From positions 1,314,519 to 1,378,518 of the forward strand of contig CAXIPT010000002.1 in NCBI GenBank assembly GCA_964030475.1: a DNA stretch of 64,000 nucleotides, in the 5' to 3' direction. Source of the stretch: Tethya wilhelma. Taxonomy: Eukaryota > Porifera > Demospongiae > Tethyida > Tethyidae. The translations under genes were made by a program, and so were the position numbers. The notes under the pieces are model-generated. The model was given only the letters and a program-made list of their open reading frames with translations. It made no database searches and had not been told where the DNA came from. Positions 35,172-45,900 of the stretch are shown here, in pieces; within the stretch, counting starts at the first letter, position 1; each line of letters opens with the position of its first letter.

Positions 35172-36784
35172 GACCAGAGACTGTGTGGGAGAGACAATGG
35201 CACAGTCGGAGTTATCATCATGGACACTCAACACTTCATCAAAATCAAGGCTATCATTTCTTTGAACAGCTTGGAGCATACTTGGAGATCCTGACTCCGA
35301 GGAGAGTGGTGATGGTGATGGTGATTTCATTGACTTCATCTTTCGCCTCTTGGCTTTGGAATACAATAGCATAGTTGGAGAAGAAGGCAGAGAAGTTTGC
35401 TCTCCTGAAGATGGTGACGACTTCTTCTTTCGTTTGTAGTAAGCACAAGATTTTTTTCTTTGGATTTGTAAGACTTCAACTCCGCCTCAAGTTTTCGAAT
35501 TTTGTGCTTTAGATCCATGATCTCTTCGGTAAGATCTTCACATACTTGGTACTTCTTTAAGGACTCAGCTTGGGTACACCTTCTCTCCTTGAAGCTTGCA
35601 GATTGCTTGAACGATTTAGATCTTCGGTGATCTCTTTTATTCTTATTTGCCTGACTTTGCCATCAATCTTTGGTCGCTTTGGAGTAGAAGTACTGGATTG
35701 TGAACTGCTGAATCTCTTTGACCTATGTACAATAATATTATAAGGATACATCATTACAAACTTAATTTTGGCGCACACCTGCTCTTTCCTTTCTTCTAAA
35801 GAAAACCTTCATTATGGACTCGCTCTTTTGCTAGCTCCAACAAATCTCGACGCTGTGAAAGCATCGCAGGACTTGCAATGCATATCTCAGCTGCAGCATT
35901 ATTTACTGCCTTTTGGTGCTCAGATAAGGGACGTTTGTCATTTTTTCGGTATATTCTTGCCCTCTCCCTTATATTATCGTCATCAATAGTAGGAGCAACA
36001 TCACATTCAACACCCTGTGTATACAAAACAAATCTTGAATGTGCAGATAAGCATAGATATCACAGATACAGGTATACACAAGGCTTGAGTATTACATCAT
36101 AGGAGTTGCAAGCTTCATCATGCCACTTGAAGAGCTCAAATGCATTTGCTGAAGGTTTGCAGTTGGACCAGGCTGCAGTACTGGCTGATCACAAGGGTGT
36201 CTAGAGGGTAGGGGGTCTGGAGTGTTGGATACAGCAGGTAGCTATAGGAAAAGTGAATACCAAGACAACTAAGCTTATAATATTATATATACATATAATT
36301 TTAAAATCAGTCAGCAATTAAATCAAATACCTCACAGATATGCTTCCTGCACTGCTTCAATTTTCCTTTGATAACAGCTTGATCTGGAACTTCTTGATTA
36401 CGCAAATCAACATATATTTCCCCAAATTTTTCACTAATAGTCAGTAGTTGAAAGTTTATGTCTTTCAGGTACAGTCCTTCCTCTTTCAAATCTTCTCATA
36501 GTTCTTCGTCAATAGCCTTCTTTAGGCTATCAGTATCCAAAAAGGACACAATTCTGCTGAAGTCAAGGACTTGAACATGGGTGGATTTCAGCTGATCCTC
36601 ACTCATTTTTAAGATTCACACACACCACAAAGAGTTCTTCACGAGGTAGAGCAGCAGATTTGCGCATGCGCAAATACCCCTACCCTCGAGCAAATTCACG
36701 TGACAAATGACAGTAATCCCCATAAGTGTCCCCGCGTAACCCCCGTGAGGGGAGTAGTCAGGATTGACTTTGATAGGTGCATTA

Positions 36785-38400
36785 CTAACCAACGTGGCTA
36801 AGGATACAACACCATGCAGTATTGTGGATGCGTTCAGGACTCTCAAAGTAAGCAAAACGTAGCTAACCATCTGTCCTTTTTTGCATACTTTTGTGCTGTC
36901 ACTGCTCTCATTAGACGCAGCCTGTCTTACTCTTAGACTCACTGATGTGATGATGGCTAAGCGGGATGCATCACCTGCAATGTGGATGTGTTCTGAGTAA
37001 GCAAGTTCTGTTTAACTTATAAAGCTAACCTCCTTTTTTACTTGATTGTTGTCACTGCTCTCATTAGACATAGCATGTCTTACTCCATCGTATATTCGCT
37101 AAGGTTATATCACCCCTATTGTTAAACTCTCAAAGTAAGTAATTCCTTTCAAACATAGCTAACCATCTCTCCTTTTGTTTACATACTTTATTGCTGTCAC
37201 TACTCTCTGTAGGAACAGTCTTACTCTAGCTGACATTTTATTGACTAACCGGGATAAATCACCTGCAATGTGGATGTGTTCAAGGTAAGCAAGTTCTGTT
37301 AACTTACCTAACCACCTCTTAATTCGACTTTAATGTTCTCACTGCTCTCATTAGACACACCATGTCTTACTCTACTGACATGACGTTGGCAAAGGATACA
37401 TCATCCTTATTATGGTTGTGTTGGGCTTTCAAAGTACGTAATTTCTTTTAAATTAGCTACAGTAATCTTTTCTACTTTTGTTTATATACTTAATTACAGT
37501 CACTGCTCTCACTAGATGCACTGTCTCCTTTTGCTTGACTTCTTTAGTGCTGTCACTACTCTCATTAGATGCACCCTGTTTTACTCTAACCAACGTAACA
37601 TTGGCTAAGGGTACAACACCAGTATTGTGGATGCGTTTGGGACTCTCAAAGTAAACAAGTTCTGTTAATCTAAGCTAACCATCTGTCTTTTATTTGCATG
37701 CTTTAATGCAGTCACTGGTCTCATTAGACACACCAAGTCTTACTTCATTGTATTTGATATTTGCTAAGGATACATCACCCCTATTGTTGAACTCTCAATG
37801 TAAGCAATTCCTTTTAAACATACCTAACCATCTCCCCTTTTGTTTACATACTTTTTTGCTGACAGTTGCTTGTGAGCTTGTCATAGCAAGTAAGAATACA
37901 AGGCATTTTGGTGTGTGGACCTTCATCAGTTATGACTGACTGACTGACACAAAACCAGTGGGTTAAAACAGGTACGGGTGCACAACGTGATACAGCAAGG
38001 TGATGTGATGGGTGAGAATTTACTTGCTATGACAAGCCTACAAACAACTGACAGTTATATCACATAGCAATGAGCCTATAATGATATTTTATTGTTTTCA
38101 CTTTTCTCATTATGAACACCATGTCTTACTAATAAGTATTGTTCCGTTGTTTATAAGGATTCTTCACCTGCATTGAGTATGTGTTGGACTCTCAAAGTAA
38201 GCAAGTTCTGATAAACTTAGCTATCCAGCTCTGATACACCATCTTCTACTCTTTAACTGACATAATGTTGGTTATGGATATGTCACCGGCCCATTGTGGT
38301 TATGTTAGACTCTAAAAGTAAGCAAGTTTTGTTGAACATAGCTAAGTTAACACTCCCTCGTTTTGTTTCTGGTTCTCACATGCACACAGTCACTCTATTT
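36785..38400. repeat. Satellite array, ~145-160-bp monomers
   Basis: Monomers start around CACTGCTCTCATTAGAC at about 36900, 37052, 37197, 37340, 37501, 37554 (short) and 37712, then degrade to about 38400. Each includes CTAACCA or a similar block, a GGCTAAGGATAC-like block, GTATTGTGGATGTGTT and ACTCTCAAAGTAAGCAAGTT. No coding capacity. One further monomer lies on the far side of PHD-element 1, at 29165-29317. Confidence 0.85.
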
Positions 38401-39506
38401 TCATTAGTATAAAATCAAACTGTATGATTATTATGTATGTTTTATGTCCATTCAGTATTTTTGGGTGTTTGAGTGACTGCAAACAATAGAGTATAGGAAT
38501 TTGTTGTAGCTGTGTCACTGCTCAAAGTAAACGCTTGCTTTTGACGTTAAGGTACATAACAGGAAGTTTTTTTTTGTTTTTTTTCTTTTATGCATGTCTT
38601 AGGTGTACTATACATTGTTCCATGCAATCACTGTTAATATTGAACTCTTGATGACTGACTCAAGCCAAGACACGTACAGGACTTGAATTTTAGCACTAAA
38701 AGATTGAAAAACAAACTAGTAAATAACTGTATGGCAATGAAAAGAGGAAGGATATTAGAAATACAATTGGCTAACATGCAGTTAAGATTATTTATATTCC
38801 TCATCTGAGGTCTGTGTACAACACACATTTTGCAAACAGTTATCATTCATGATTGTCAGTATTGGAAACTGGGTGGTCTGCATGATTGTATTGAGCCAAC
38901 TGCAAAATGGAAACTGACTGCATGTATGAAGGGATGCATGGATCAAGTTTGATGGAGAACTGTATCCATGCACACAGTATCTAAGTATCTAGGATGCATG
39001 GATCAATAATTAAGTTTAATGGAGAACTGCACCCATGCATGGGTGCATGCATGAATGCATTAAGTTATAGAGGGGTCAGGTTGCATGAACTGCATAGGTA
39101 CATGTATATACCATGTGTGAAGTTGATCAATGGGGATTGAACTTCTTGGATACAACCATTACATGCACAATGTTAGATCAGTGGGGAACAGGTCAATGAG
39201 GAATTGAGAGTATGCATTAAGTTATATCAATATGGGGAACTGCATGTAAGGAGTATATGAGATTGCAAGGAGTAACTAATTTACAGGGTGCAGGGTATAT
39301 AATATGATATTGAACTAGGTGCAAGAACTGCCAAGAGAAGTTTGATGGAGCAAGATTCTAACTCCATGCATGCATATACATGCACCCATATGCAGTTCTC
39401 CACTTAACAGTTACTATAGTTCTCTATATTGATCTAACTTTAATACTACATCGATCATGCACACATAATTTATGCATTAAAAGAGGTCTCGTTTATAATA
39501 ACACAA
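38401..39506. other. No gene seen; CATGCAT-rich stretch
   Basis: Diffuse repeats of GATCAAGTTTGATGGAGAACTG and CCATGCAT-like words around 38930-39060 and 39340-39400, with no protein. Confidence 0.4.
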
Positions 39507-39507
39507 N
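39507..39507. other. Single N, likely collapsed assembly gap
   Basis: Left flank without homology to a LINE; the LINE remnant starts immediately after the N. Confidence 0.7.
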
Positions 39508-39819
39508 GCCGCATATAACTAACTGCACAAACAAGGCTAGAAGACTCATTGGTCTGTTGTTTAGAAGATTTCATCAGTTCTCTTCTCCCCAAACACTACT
39601 GAAGCTCTACTCTTCATTTAGTAGACCTCATCTTGAGTATGCAGCCATTGCCTGGAATCCAACATACACTGGTGACATTACTAGATTGGAAGATGTCCAA
39701 AAGTTCGCACTACGTGTCTGCTTCAGAGCCTGGGAATCTCCCTACTCTGATCTGTTGGTACAATCAAATCTTCCTACACTACAACAGAGAAGAGCTGCTG
39801 CCAGTCTCTGTCACCTCTA
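39508..39819 (+). pseudogene. LINE reverse transcriptase C-terminal remnant
   Basis: An open segment reads CTNKARRLIGLLFRRFH, LLKLYSSFSRPHLEYAAIAW and ITRLEDVQKFALRVCFRAW, then LPTLQQRRAAASL. This is the conserved thumb/C-terminal part of non-LTR retrotransposon reverse transcriptases (the PHLEYA...W and LE.VQ..A.R motifs). The 5' side is lost at the N and the 3' side is cut by the TIR element beginning at 39820. Confidence 0.75.
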
Positions 39820-40039
39820 TCATACGTACGGTAGTACGTATAGTAGGAATGGGCCGACTGTCCCATAGACACCATACAAAATGTTGGCCACTATAAAAAT
39901 CTAGTCAAACAAAATTAAACCTTCAAAGGTGTTCAGAGGCTCTTACTGACAGATTACCAATTGCATGCAAGGCCTAAAACTCACAAAAACTTTCCTCAGC
40001 ACTAGTAGTGAGCGCTAGTGGGAAGCCACCATAGTGCCT

Positions 40040-40100
40040 AGCCTCGTCCCCAGGCCCAAAAGAGGGCCTGGTACACACTGTTTGCGCATGCGCGTAATTA
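40040..40100. mobile_element. Solo end of the MULE-type MITE family
   Basis: TAGCCTCGTCCCCAGGC, followed by an inner AGGGCCTGG, matches the termini at 16590 and 42305. The partner end is not present, perhaps lost at the assembly gap at 40725. Confidence 0.5.
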
Positions 40101-40160
40101 TTGCCGAAAATCTGTGTGGTTTTGTAATCTTTTGTGGGTGTGTCCATTCGTGACGTAGGT

Positions 40161-40446
40161 GTTGTAGACTGTACTCTAAATAACTCGCATTGTGAACAAT
40201 AACAGCCTAGGGCTGGACATAGATTACAGAACAATAGACTGACATAATAACAATAGCATATGTTACATCCTACTATATGTTGTACTGATTCATATAAAAG
40301 AAAAGAGCGAGGGCTGTATTTTCAGTCTCTCTCAATCTCTCAATTTCTGTGTCAGTTGGCAGCATTGTTGTGCGAGAACGCTGCGTGCTCAGCTGGAGCT
40401 AGCTGAATGGTTGTAATTGTACAGACGCTGACCGCAAATTATTACA
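40161..40446 (+). mobile_element. Candidate 5' LTR of a BEL/Pao-like retrotransposon
   Basis: A ~286-bp TG...CA segment with a TATAAAAG box at about 40294, ending in ATTACA directly before a putative primer-binding site TGGTCCTTCGAGCCGGAT (40447-40464). The left boundary is a guess because no second LTR is in the window. Confidence 0.45.
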
Positions 40447-40568
40447 TGGTCCTTCGAGCCGGATGCGGATTCTGCGCTCTGAAATTCCAGCTGAGCTGAG
40501 AGACTCAATTGCAAGGTGCTGAACTTATATTCTGAGTTTGAAACTGAAGTCACCTATCTATTTGAGAA

Positions 40569-40724
40569 ATGGCAGAAGCTCTTGCCAAGAAGAAAAGGAT
40601 TCGAGCTGGTCACAGAGGGTCTGCTACTCGTATTATCAGTAATGTTGAAAAGACTCTTTCTGCAGAAGCAGTGGACACCGCTAAGCTCGAACTATTGAAA
40701 CTGACTCTCAACGAGAAGCTGAAA
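40569..40724 (+). CDS. N-terminus of BEL/Pao-like gag, cut by gap
   Basis: The ATG at 40569 opens MAEALAKKKRIRAGHRGSAT, then RIISNVEKTLSA and LELLKLTLNEKLK, up to the N at 40725. This Lys/Arg-rich start followed by a leucine-heptad helix is the layout I associate with the beginning of BEL/Pao-type polyproteins in corals and sponges (from memory). It lies 105 bp after the putative primer-binding site, the right place for gag. The remainder, with protease, reverse transcriptase and integrase, is not present after the gap. Confidence 0.5.
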
Positions 40725-40725
40725 N
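40725..40725. other. Single N, likely collapsed assembly gap
   Basis: The gag frame stops making sense at this base; the right side is the other half of the R3 TIR element. Confidence 0.7.
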
Positions 40726-42085
40726 AATCCTCTGTGTCATAAATGCAATGATCTGTACTACTATAGTACAATAGCTTATTGTTGCATTGGTTCAATCTAA
40801 TCAGTTGGCTAAGCAGTGGAGTAAACTATAACAAGATAGGCAACTTAAACTGGACTGCTGGCCAAGAGTTGGACATAAAAATGAAGTAGTCATATGCCGA
40901 AATTGAGACATGCCTTGTTCCAATGCTTTTTACCGCACTGCCCATTCCTACACTACTTATTTTTTTTGAAATTTTTACTACTTGTTATTCACTTTTTTCA
41001 ACACTACAGTGAGGAGACTATTAGAGACTGGTTAGTCCCTACAAAAAGCTTGAGTTAATTGCAGCTACAATGTATATATATTATTTCATTATGCTGGAGG
41101 AGGCTAATGTGCATGCGCATAATAATGCCACATGGATAATGACCTTTGAACTCTACATACAAAGATGGCAGCATTGTATAGTATATGAATTTATACACTA
41201 AGTTTCAAAGCTTTCTAGTTTTTTTTAGGCCTATTTGAGATTGAAACGAGTATAAAGGAATGTACTACCTATGAAAAGAACTTACTTTGTGCTGTCAAAG
41301 TTGGCTCAACACATTCTGGTTCTCTGGAAATCCTTTTCAAGTAAGTCAGTTAGGAAGGAAGTACGTACGTTAGAGAACGAAAATGGCACTATGGTGGCTT
41401 CCCAATAGCACTCACTACGAGTGCTGAGGGAAGTTTTTGTGCGCTTTAGGCCTTGCATGCTGTTGGTAATATGTCATTGAGAGCCTTTGAGTAACTTTGA
41501 AGGTTTAATTTTGTTTGACTAGATTTGTATAGTGGCCAACATTTTGTATGGTATATAATATGGGACAGTCGACCCATTCCTACTATACGTACTACCGTAC
41601 GTATGATATATGTATTTTTCTTTCATAGATTTTAAACAAAAGTGTATGTTTAGTCCTGTATCTTCTGATCCCATTTAGATCCCATTACTAAACTTGTACA
41701 TAATAAGGAACAATTTTTACAGATAACATTGTAAAAAAAATTTCGGGAAAAAAGACTATTTTTTTAGTAACATTTTCAAAAAATGTCCTTTAACCTGTTA
41801 ACGAATGACCACCCACTTCAAGTATATCATTTGAAGCGAAATTTTATGCCGAGTACAATGGTACCATGCAGTCTCAATAGCTAGAAACAATCAGAAAAAA
41901 AGTTATTTGCTATTAAGAAATGATCAAAAATGGCAAATTTCAGAGGCTTATAAGTCAGAAGCCATGCAACATATGACACCTAAATCAGGTGTGGAATAAT
42001 AACTTGTGGTAAGGTATGTGTACCTCAAGTTTTGTTGTATTCCGTGAGGGTGCTCATTTTTTTGTGTTGATTTGGCCTGGAATCA

Positions 42086-42152
42086 CCCTATTTGTATTGC
42101 GCTAATGGGCCATCCATGCCATTCCTATGTACCCAGTACTACCGTACTGGGA
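42086..42152 (+). repeat. R4 MITE end fragment
   Basis: GTATTGCGCTAATGGGCCAT and the palindromic CAGTACTACCGTACTGGGAA end, without the interior. Confidence 0.6.
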
Positions 42153-42304
42153 ATTTAAGGAGATTGGCAGCTCATTCACGAAATTAAAATGCAATATATG
42201 TTTGACGAGAGACATCTGTGAAAGTTACCTCCCACAAACAACACTAGCTTGGAACTGACTTACATGAGATATACAGCACATTGATTGTGAATGTTATTAG
42301 TTAC

Positions 42305-42882
42305 TAGCCTCGTGCCCAGGCCACTCCCAATTTTTGCACGCAGAAAATCGGGAGGGCCTGGGAGGTAAAATCACGTGAATGACGTCACGTATTAAAAATT
42401 AATATATCAGATACGAACCGTAAGCGAACCGTAACTTTGAACATACACAAATATTATTTTGTTTTAAATTTCTCCTTCCCTTCCGGTTTCCAGACTTCTA
42501 CTTCGAATTCAGAACTTCAGAAACCAGCTCAATGGATTTAGACTCGATTACTTAGCGAAGGCTTGACTGTGCTAGTCTGTAGTCTGTACACTTGTTTGGT
42601 TGAATTGATAGGAAAAAATCGCTGTACACGCTATTAGACCCTTCTCTGGTCAGTGGCAAAAACAAAACCTAGCTAACTCTTTCGCTCCAGATCCAGAAAA
42701 CACGTGGCATCCACGAGTAGCTAGTGCCTCATGTATCATATTATATCTAGATCTGTGGTTAGGAGTTATACGGACCGGATCCGGATGTACGTGACATCAT
42801 TCACGTGATTTTACCTCCCAGGCCCTGCCGTTTTTCTGCGTGTAACACAGCAAAAACTGGGAGTGGCCTGGGTACGAGGCTA
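42305..42882. mobile_element. MULE-type MITE with 9-bp TSD, next to the NLR gene
   Basis: TIRs of about 95 bp begin TAGCCTCGTGCCCAGGCCAC and close with GTGGCCTGGGTACGAGGCTA. The direct repeat ATTAGTTAC flanks it at 42296-42304 and 42883-42891. Same family and TSD length as 16590-17429. The TIRs contain TCACGTGA-like palindromes. Its right end is 113 bp before the first in-frame ATG of the NLR gene. Confidence 0.88.
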
Positions 42883-42995
42883 ATTAGTTACATCTACCTC
42901 TGTATACTTTGTTTCTTGTTGTAGTTCATCTCAACTTTATCACAAAAAGTCATCTGAAGATTGAGTGTTGGCAGAATACCTCCTCTTTAGTTGTG

Positions 42996-45900
42996 ATGCT
43001 GATCCTGACTGTGATGACTGATTTGAAGAACATTCAGACATTGCTGTGTTGTGGACAATGGCAGACTACAGTGACTGTCCCTAGAAAAAATCATCTCTTG
43101 GCTGAAGTATCCCTTAAATGTGTGGTAGTGACACTCTTTTACTTTAAACTACTGTTACTACTCAGTGGAGACGTTGAGACAAACCCTGGCCCCATTTATA
43201 ATGGTAATGTATCTATGTATTGATTGAGTTTGTTGTTGCTTTAAGGTTACGGGGTACATTCTGTTATGAATATTTCATGAGCAAGAATAAAAAGTTTCTT
43301 TTTGGTAAAATAGTGCAGCAATTCCCTGCCAAATTTTAAACAACAGCTTAGACAGTTATTCTTTTTAACTTTCAGGACTAAACAGCGAAAAGACAACCTC
43401 GGCAGGCTTACTATACGCTCAGAGGTACCAATTACAGAAAGAGTAGCCAAAATTTTTGGCGTCAGTTTATTACAAGAGGCAACGTTCTAGATCGAGTATG
43501 GAAGCGTTAGACGCTTATTTCCAACTGTCTGCAGGGCCAGATCTATTCGGTTGGCTTCTCTTTCTTATAGTTTGAAAAAAATTGTAGCTCAAACTTACTT
43601 CTTGTCGTGATTCTGCAGCAGAAGCGAAGACAAAAGCTGCCGTTTCTCTGTCGTTGAACGTGCTGTCAAATTTGTTTTTAGATCTGGCTCTGCCCACATA
43701 CAATCCCGTTAAAAGGAGCCACTTTATACGGTCACACGCGGAATACTTTGGAAAAAAACTGATGCCAAAAAATCATGCCAACGGTTTGGCACAAGCTTCG
43801 GTTTGCCTCGCACCTACGCATACTCATTAACATATTCATGAGTAAACGGTAGCCTGTAACCTTAACCTATTATTTTGTGTATTTTTTTGTATATATCTAT
43901 ATCTACAGCTACTAGCAGTTTGTCAGTGGTACATAAGGACATTGGAAAGACCAATGAAACTTTGCTAGCAGAATTTCTCCTATTAATTATTTCTAGCTCA
44001 CTCCTACAATCTGGAAATGTTGAACGGAATCCTGGACCTCTTGGTAAGGGTGCTCTCCGCAAACACACGTTGTTAGGCTGAGTGTGTTGAACTCTCAGGG
44101 TGGACTGTAACAAAACTGACAACAAGCATATACGATGGCTAGACAGGCTAGGCCAATGAGAGAGTTGCTCTCATACTATTATATGATTGAGTCTGCTGTC
44201 CTGCAAACAAGTGCAGGAACTGCCAGCTAGCTACTGACAACTGTTAACATTCATGATACTGAGAATCATAGATAGTGAGCAGACTGACTGAGCAGCCCTT
44301 TCAAACACATTGAATACTGAGGAAATCACCCTAGACTTCCTCTAGAGCTATACAACAAATTCAGGGTTGCATGTGTACAAGGCTATACATCAATAAGTAA
44401 TTGTTGCTACAATAGTTCAACATAATACTAGGTATACATTATGCATGAACACACGTATATATACTTTGATTCACTATAGTCACTTTCTCCCATGCAGAAA
44501 AACTTCTTCAGTTGAAAGACCTGGCTGAGGTGAGAAGAGTTGCGTACAAAGCTCGGGCTAGTTGGGAAGATATTGGGCTTGAACTAGGCCTTGATCCAGC
44601 AACTCTTGAATGTATTCAGTTTGAATTTAGAAATATAAAGAGCTGCTTTACAGTTATGCTTAAACACTGGCTAAGAAAACCGCCTAATGTTGTGAGTCCA
44701 ACATGGTCAATGCTAGCATCAGCATTGGAACAACCTACTGTTGATCATTACCGCCTAGCAGATGAAATCAGAAAGAAGAAGCTAAGTACTGAAACAGAAA
44801 ATGCTGTAACAGTTGACCAATGCTCTGCACCTCAACATGATTGTAGACAATTATCAAGTGAAATTAACTTTGCTTTACCAACCAGTGACAGAGGGCAGTC
44901 AATGACTCCTGTTGATGGACCAGATCAACACTTTGAAATACCAACTGTGCATTGTACTGAGATGGGTAAGTATAAATAGCATTCTACTGTGTAATACATA
45001 TTACTAGTATTCTATCATTAGTCTTACATAGAAATAATCTCACTCCTACATTAAAATAGTCGTGAAGAGCCAATTTGTTTGAATTCCTATCCCAGAAGTC
45101 AAAAACCTAAATCAGATTGGTCACAGTATATGTATATAGCTGTATCATCAGGATATTATATTAACCTCCGTATACTGTAATAGTTACAGAGAACGACACA
45201 GTTTTGCCACATGCATGTCTACAATGTGATATCGAGGTTATGCAGATGTACCTTTGAAAAAACTTAGCTGCATATACACTTTTGTTTCTCGTCATCTTGC
45301 TTGAGTTCTTGTTGGAAATGTTTGCAGACAACTATATACTCAAGTGTGGTCTTAATTGCCCTCCATCGTAGATAATTATACGTACGATAGTACGTATAGT
45401 ATAGGAATGGGCCACATGTCTCATAGACCCAATATAAAATGTTTTCTAGTGACGATGTTTAAACATCAAAGGGGCAAGCCATTATCATTGCTATGTAGTA
45501 TATTTAATGATTAAATAATGTAAATTTCAGCAATAGTTATTGATGTTACCTTAACTATACAACACACATAAAAATATAAAAGCTGAATAATCACAACAAA
45601 TATTAATGAACTAAACTTGAAAACGTATATACAGCATGACTTACTGAGCAGCATGATCCAATTGCTACTTGTTCAAAAACTGACAGACAGGTATATGTGC
45701 TAGTATAGGCTGGGCCAGCAGTACTATATACCTGTTCTTCTTTGCCTCTTCTCTGCTCAGCTGTGCAGGTAATCTTCATGCAGCCCCTCCAATTTTGGTC
45801 TCTCTGGTCATTGGCTCAGTTTTAAGTCTTTTACTTAAAAGGGCACCAACTCAGCAAGGATGAACACGTGGACCTACGCGCATGCGCTGTAAAACTGAAC

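Larger units (their letters stand above)
29649..36606 (-). pseudogene. PHD-finger transposase-like gene of element 1, inactive
   Basis: Homologous, exon by exon, to the intact gene at 57277-62785. Pieces from the 5' end: 36606-36307 (exon 1, with a TGA stop near 36497), 36026-35796 (LSEHQKAVNNAAAEICIASP), 35778-35340 (Lys-rich coiled coil, frameshifted), 35372-32677 (acidic tail, split by the hAT), 32679-32236 (second frame), 31708-31253, 31150-30935, 31005-29962 (core with RVDGAGDERPGHQEVQ and NRVELQNGCL), and 29940-29649 (PHD finger CGVCSEIWE...WIECEICMTW...CVKCK). The core block of 347 codons is still open. Stops and frameshifts elsewhere make it a pseudogene. Confidence 0.8.
29321..36781 (-). 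mobile_element. PHD-element 1, 7.46-kb TIR transposon, TTA TSD
   Basis: Ends are TGCACCTATCAAAGTCAATC on the left and its complement on the right; the first 28 bp are perfect and similarity continues about 70 bp. The TSD TTA is at 29318-29320 and 36782-36784. Intact satellite monomers show the uninterrupted target (CCTGTTTTACTC near 37565), which confirms the junction. It encodes the minus-strand transposase-like gene (36606 to 29649) and carries a hAT element at 32792-35171. A TTA TSD resembles the PIF/Harbinger preference, but the protein is not one I recognise from that superfamily. Confidence 0.88.
39820..41606. mobile_element. TIR element (family R3) with probable TA TSD
   Basis: Terminal inverted repeats of about 215 bp start TCATACGTACGGTAGTACGT and run to the GCACTATGGTGGCTTCC block. 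TA flanks both ends. Related sequence lies at 45383-46700 (rearranged) and as a solo end at 806-838. The interior is interrupted by a MULE-type MITE end and a BEL/Pao-like LTR segment (about 40040-40725) and by the N at 40725. No transposase was found. Confidence 0.7.

Noticed and set aside
29321..36781. Assignment of PHD-elements to PIF/Harbinger because of the TTA TSD
   Set aside because: TSD alone is insufficient; the protein lacks features of that superfamily that I can recognise.
36785..38400. Regular repeats considered as a CRISPR array
   Set aside because: Monomers of about 150 bp without spacer/repeat structure, in a eukaryotic context; this is a satellite.
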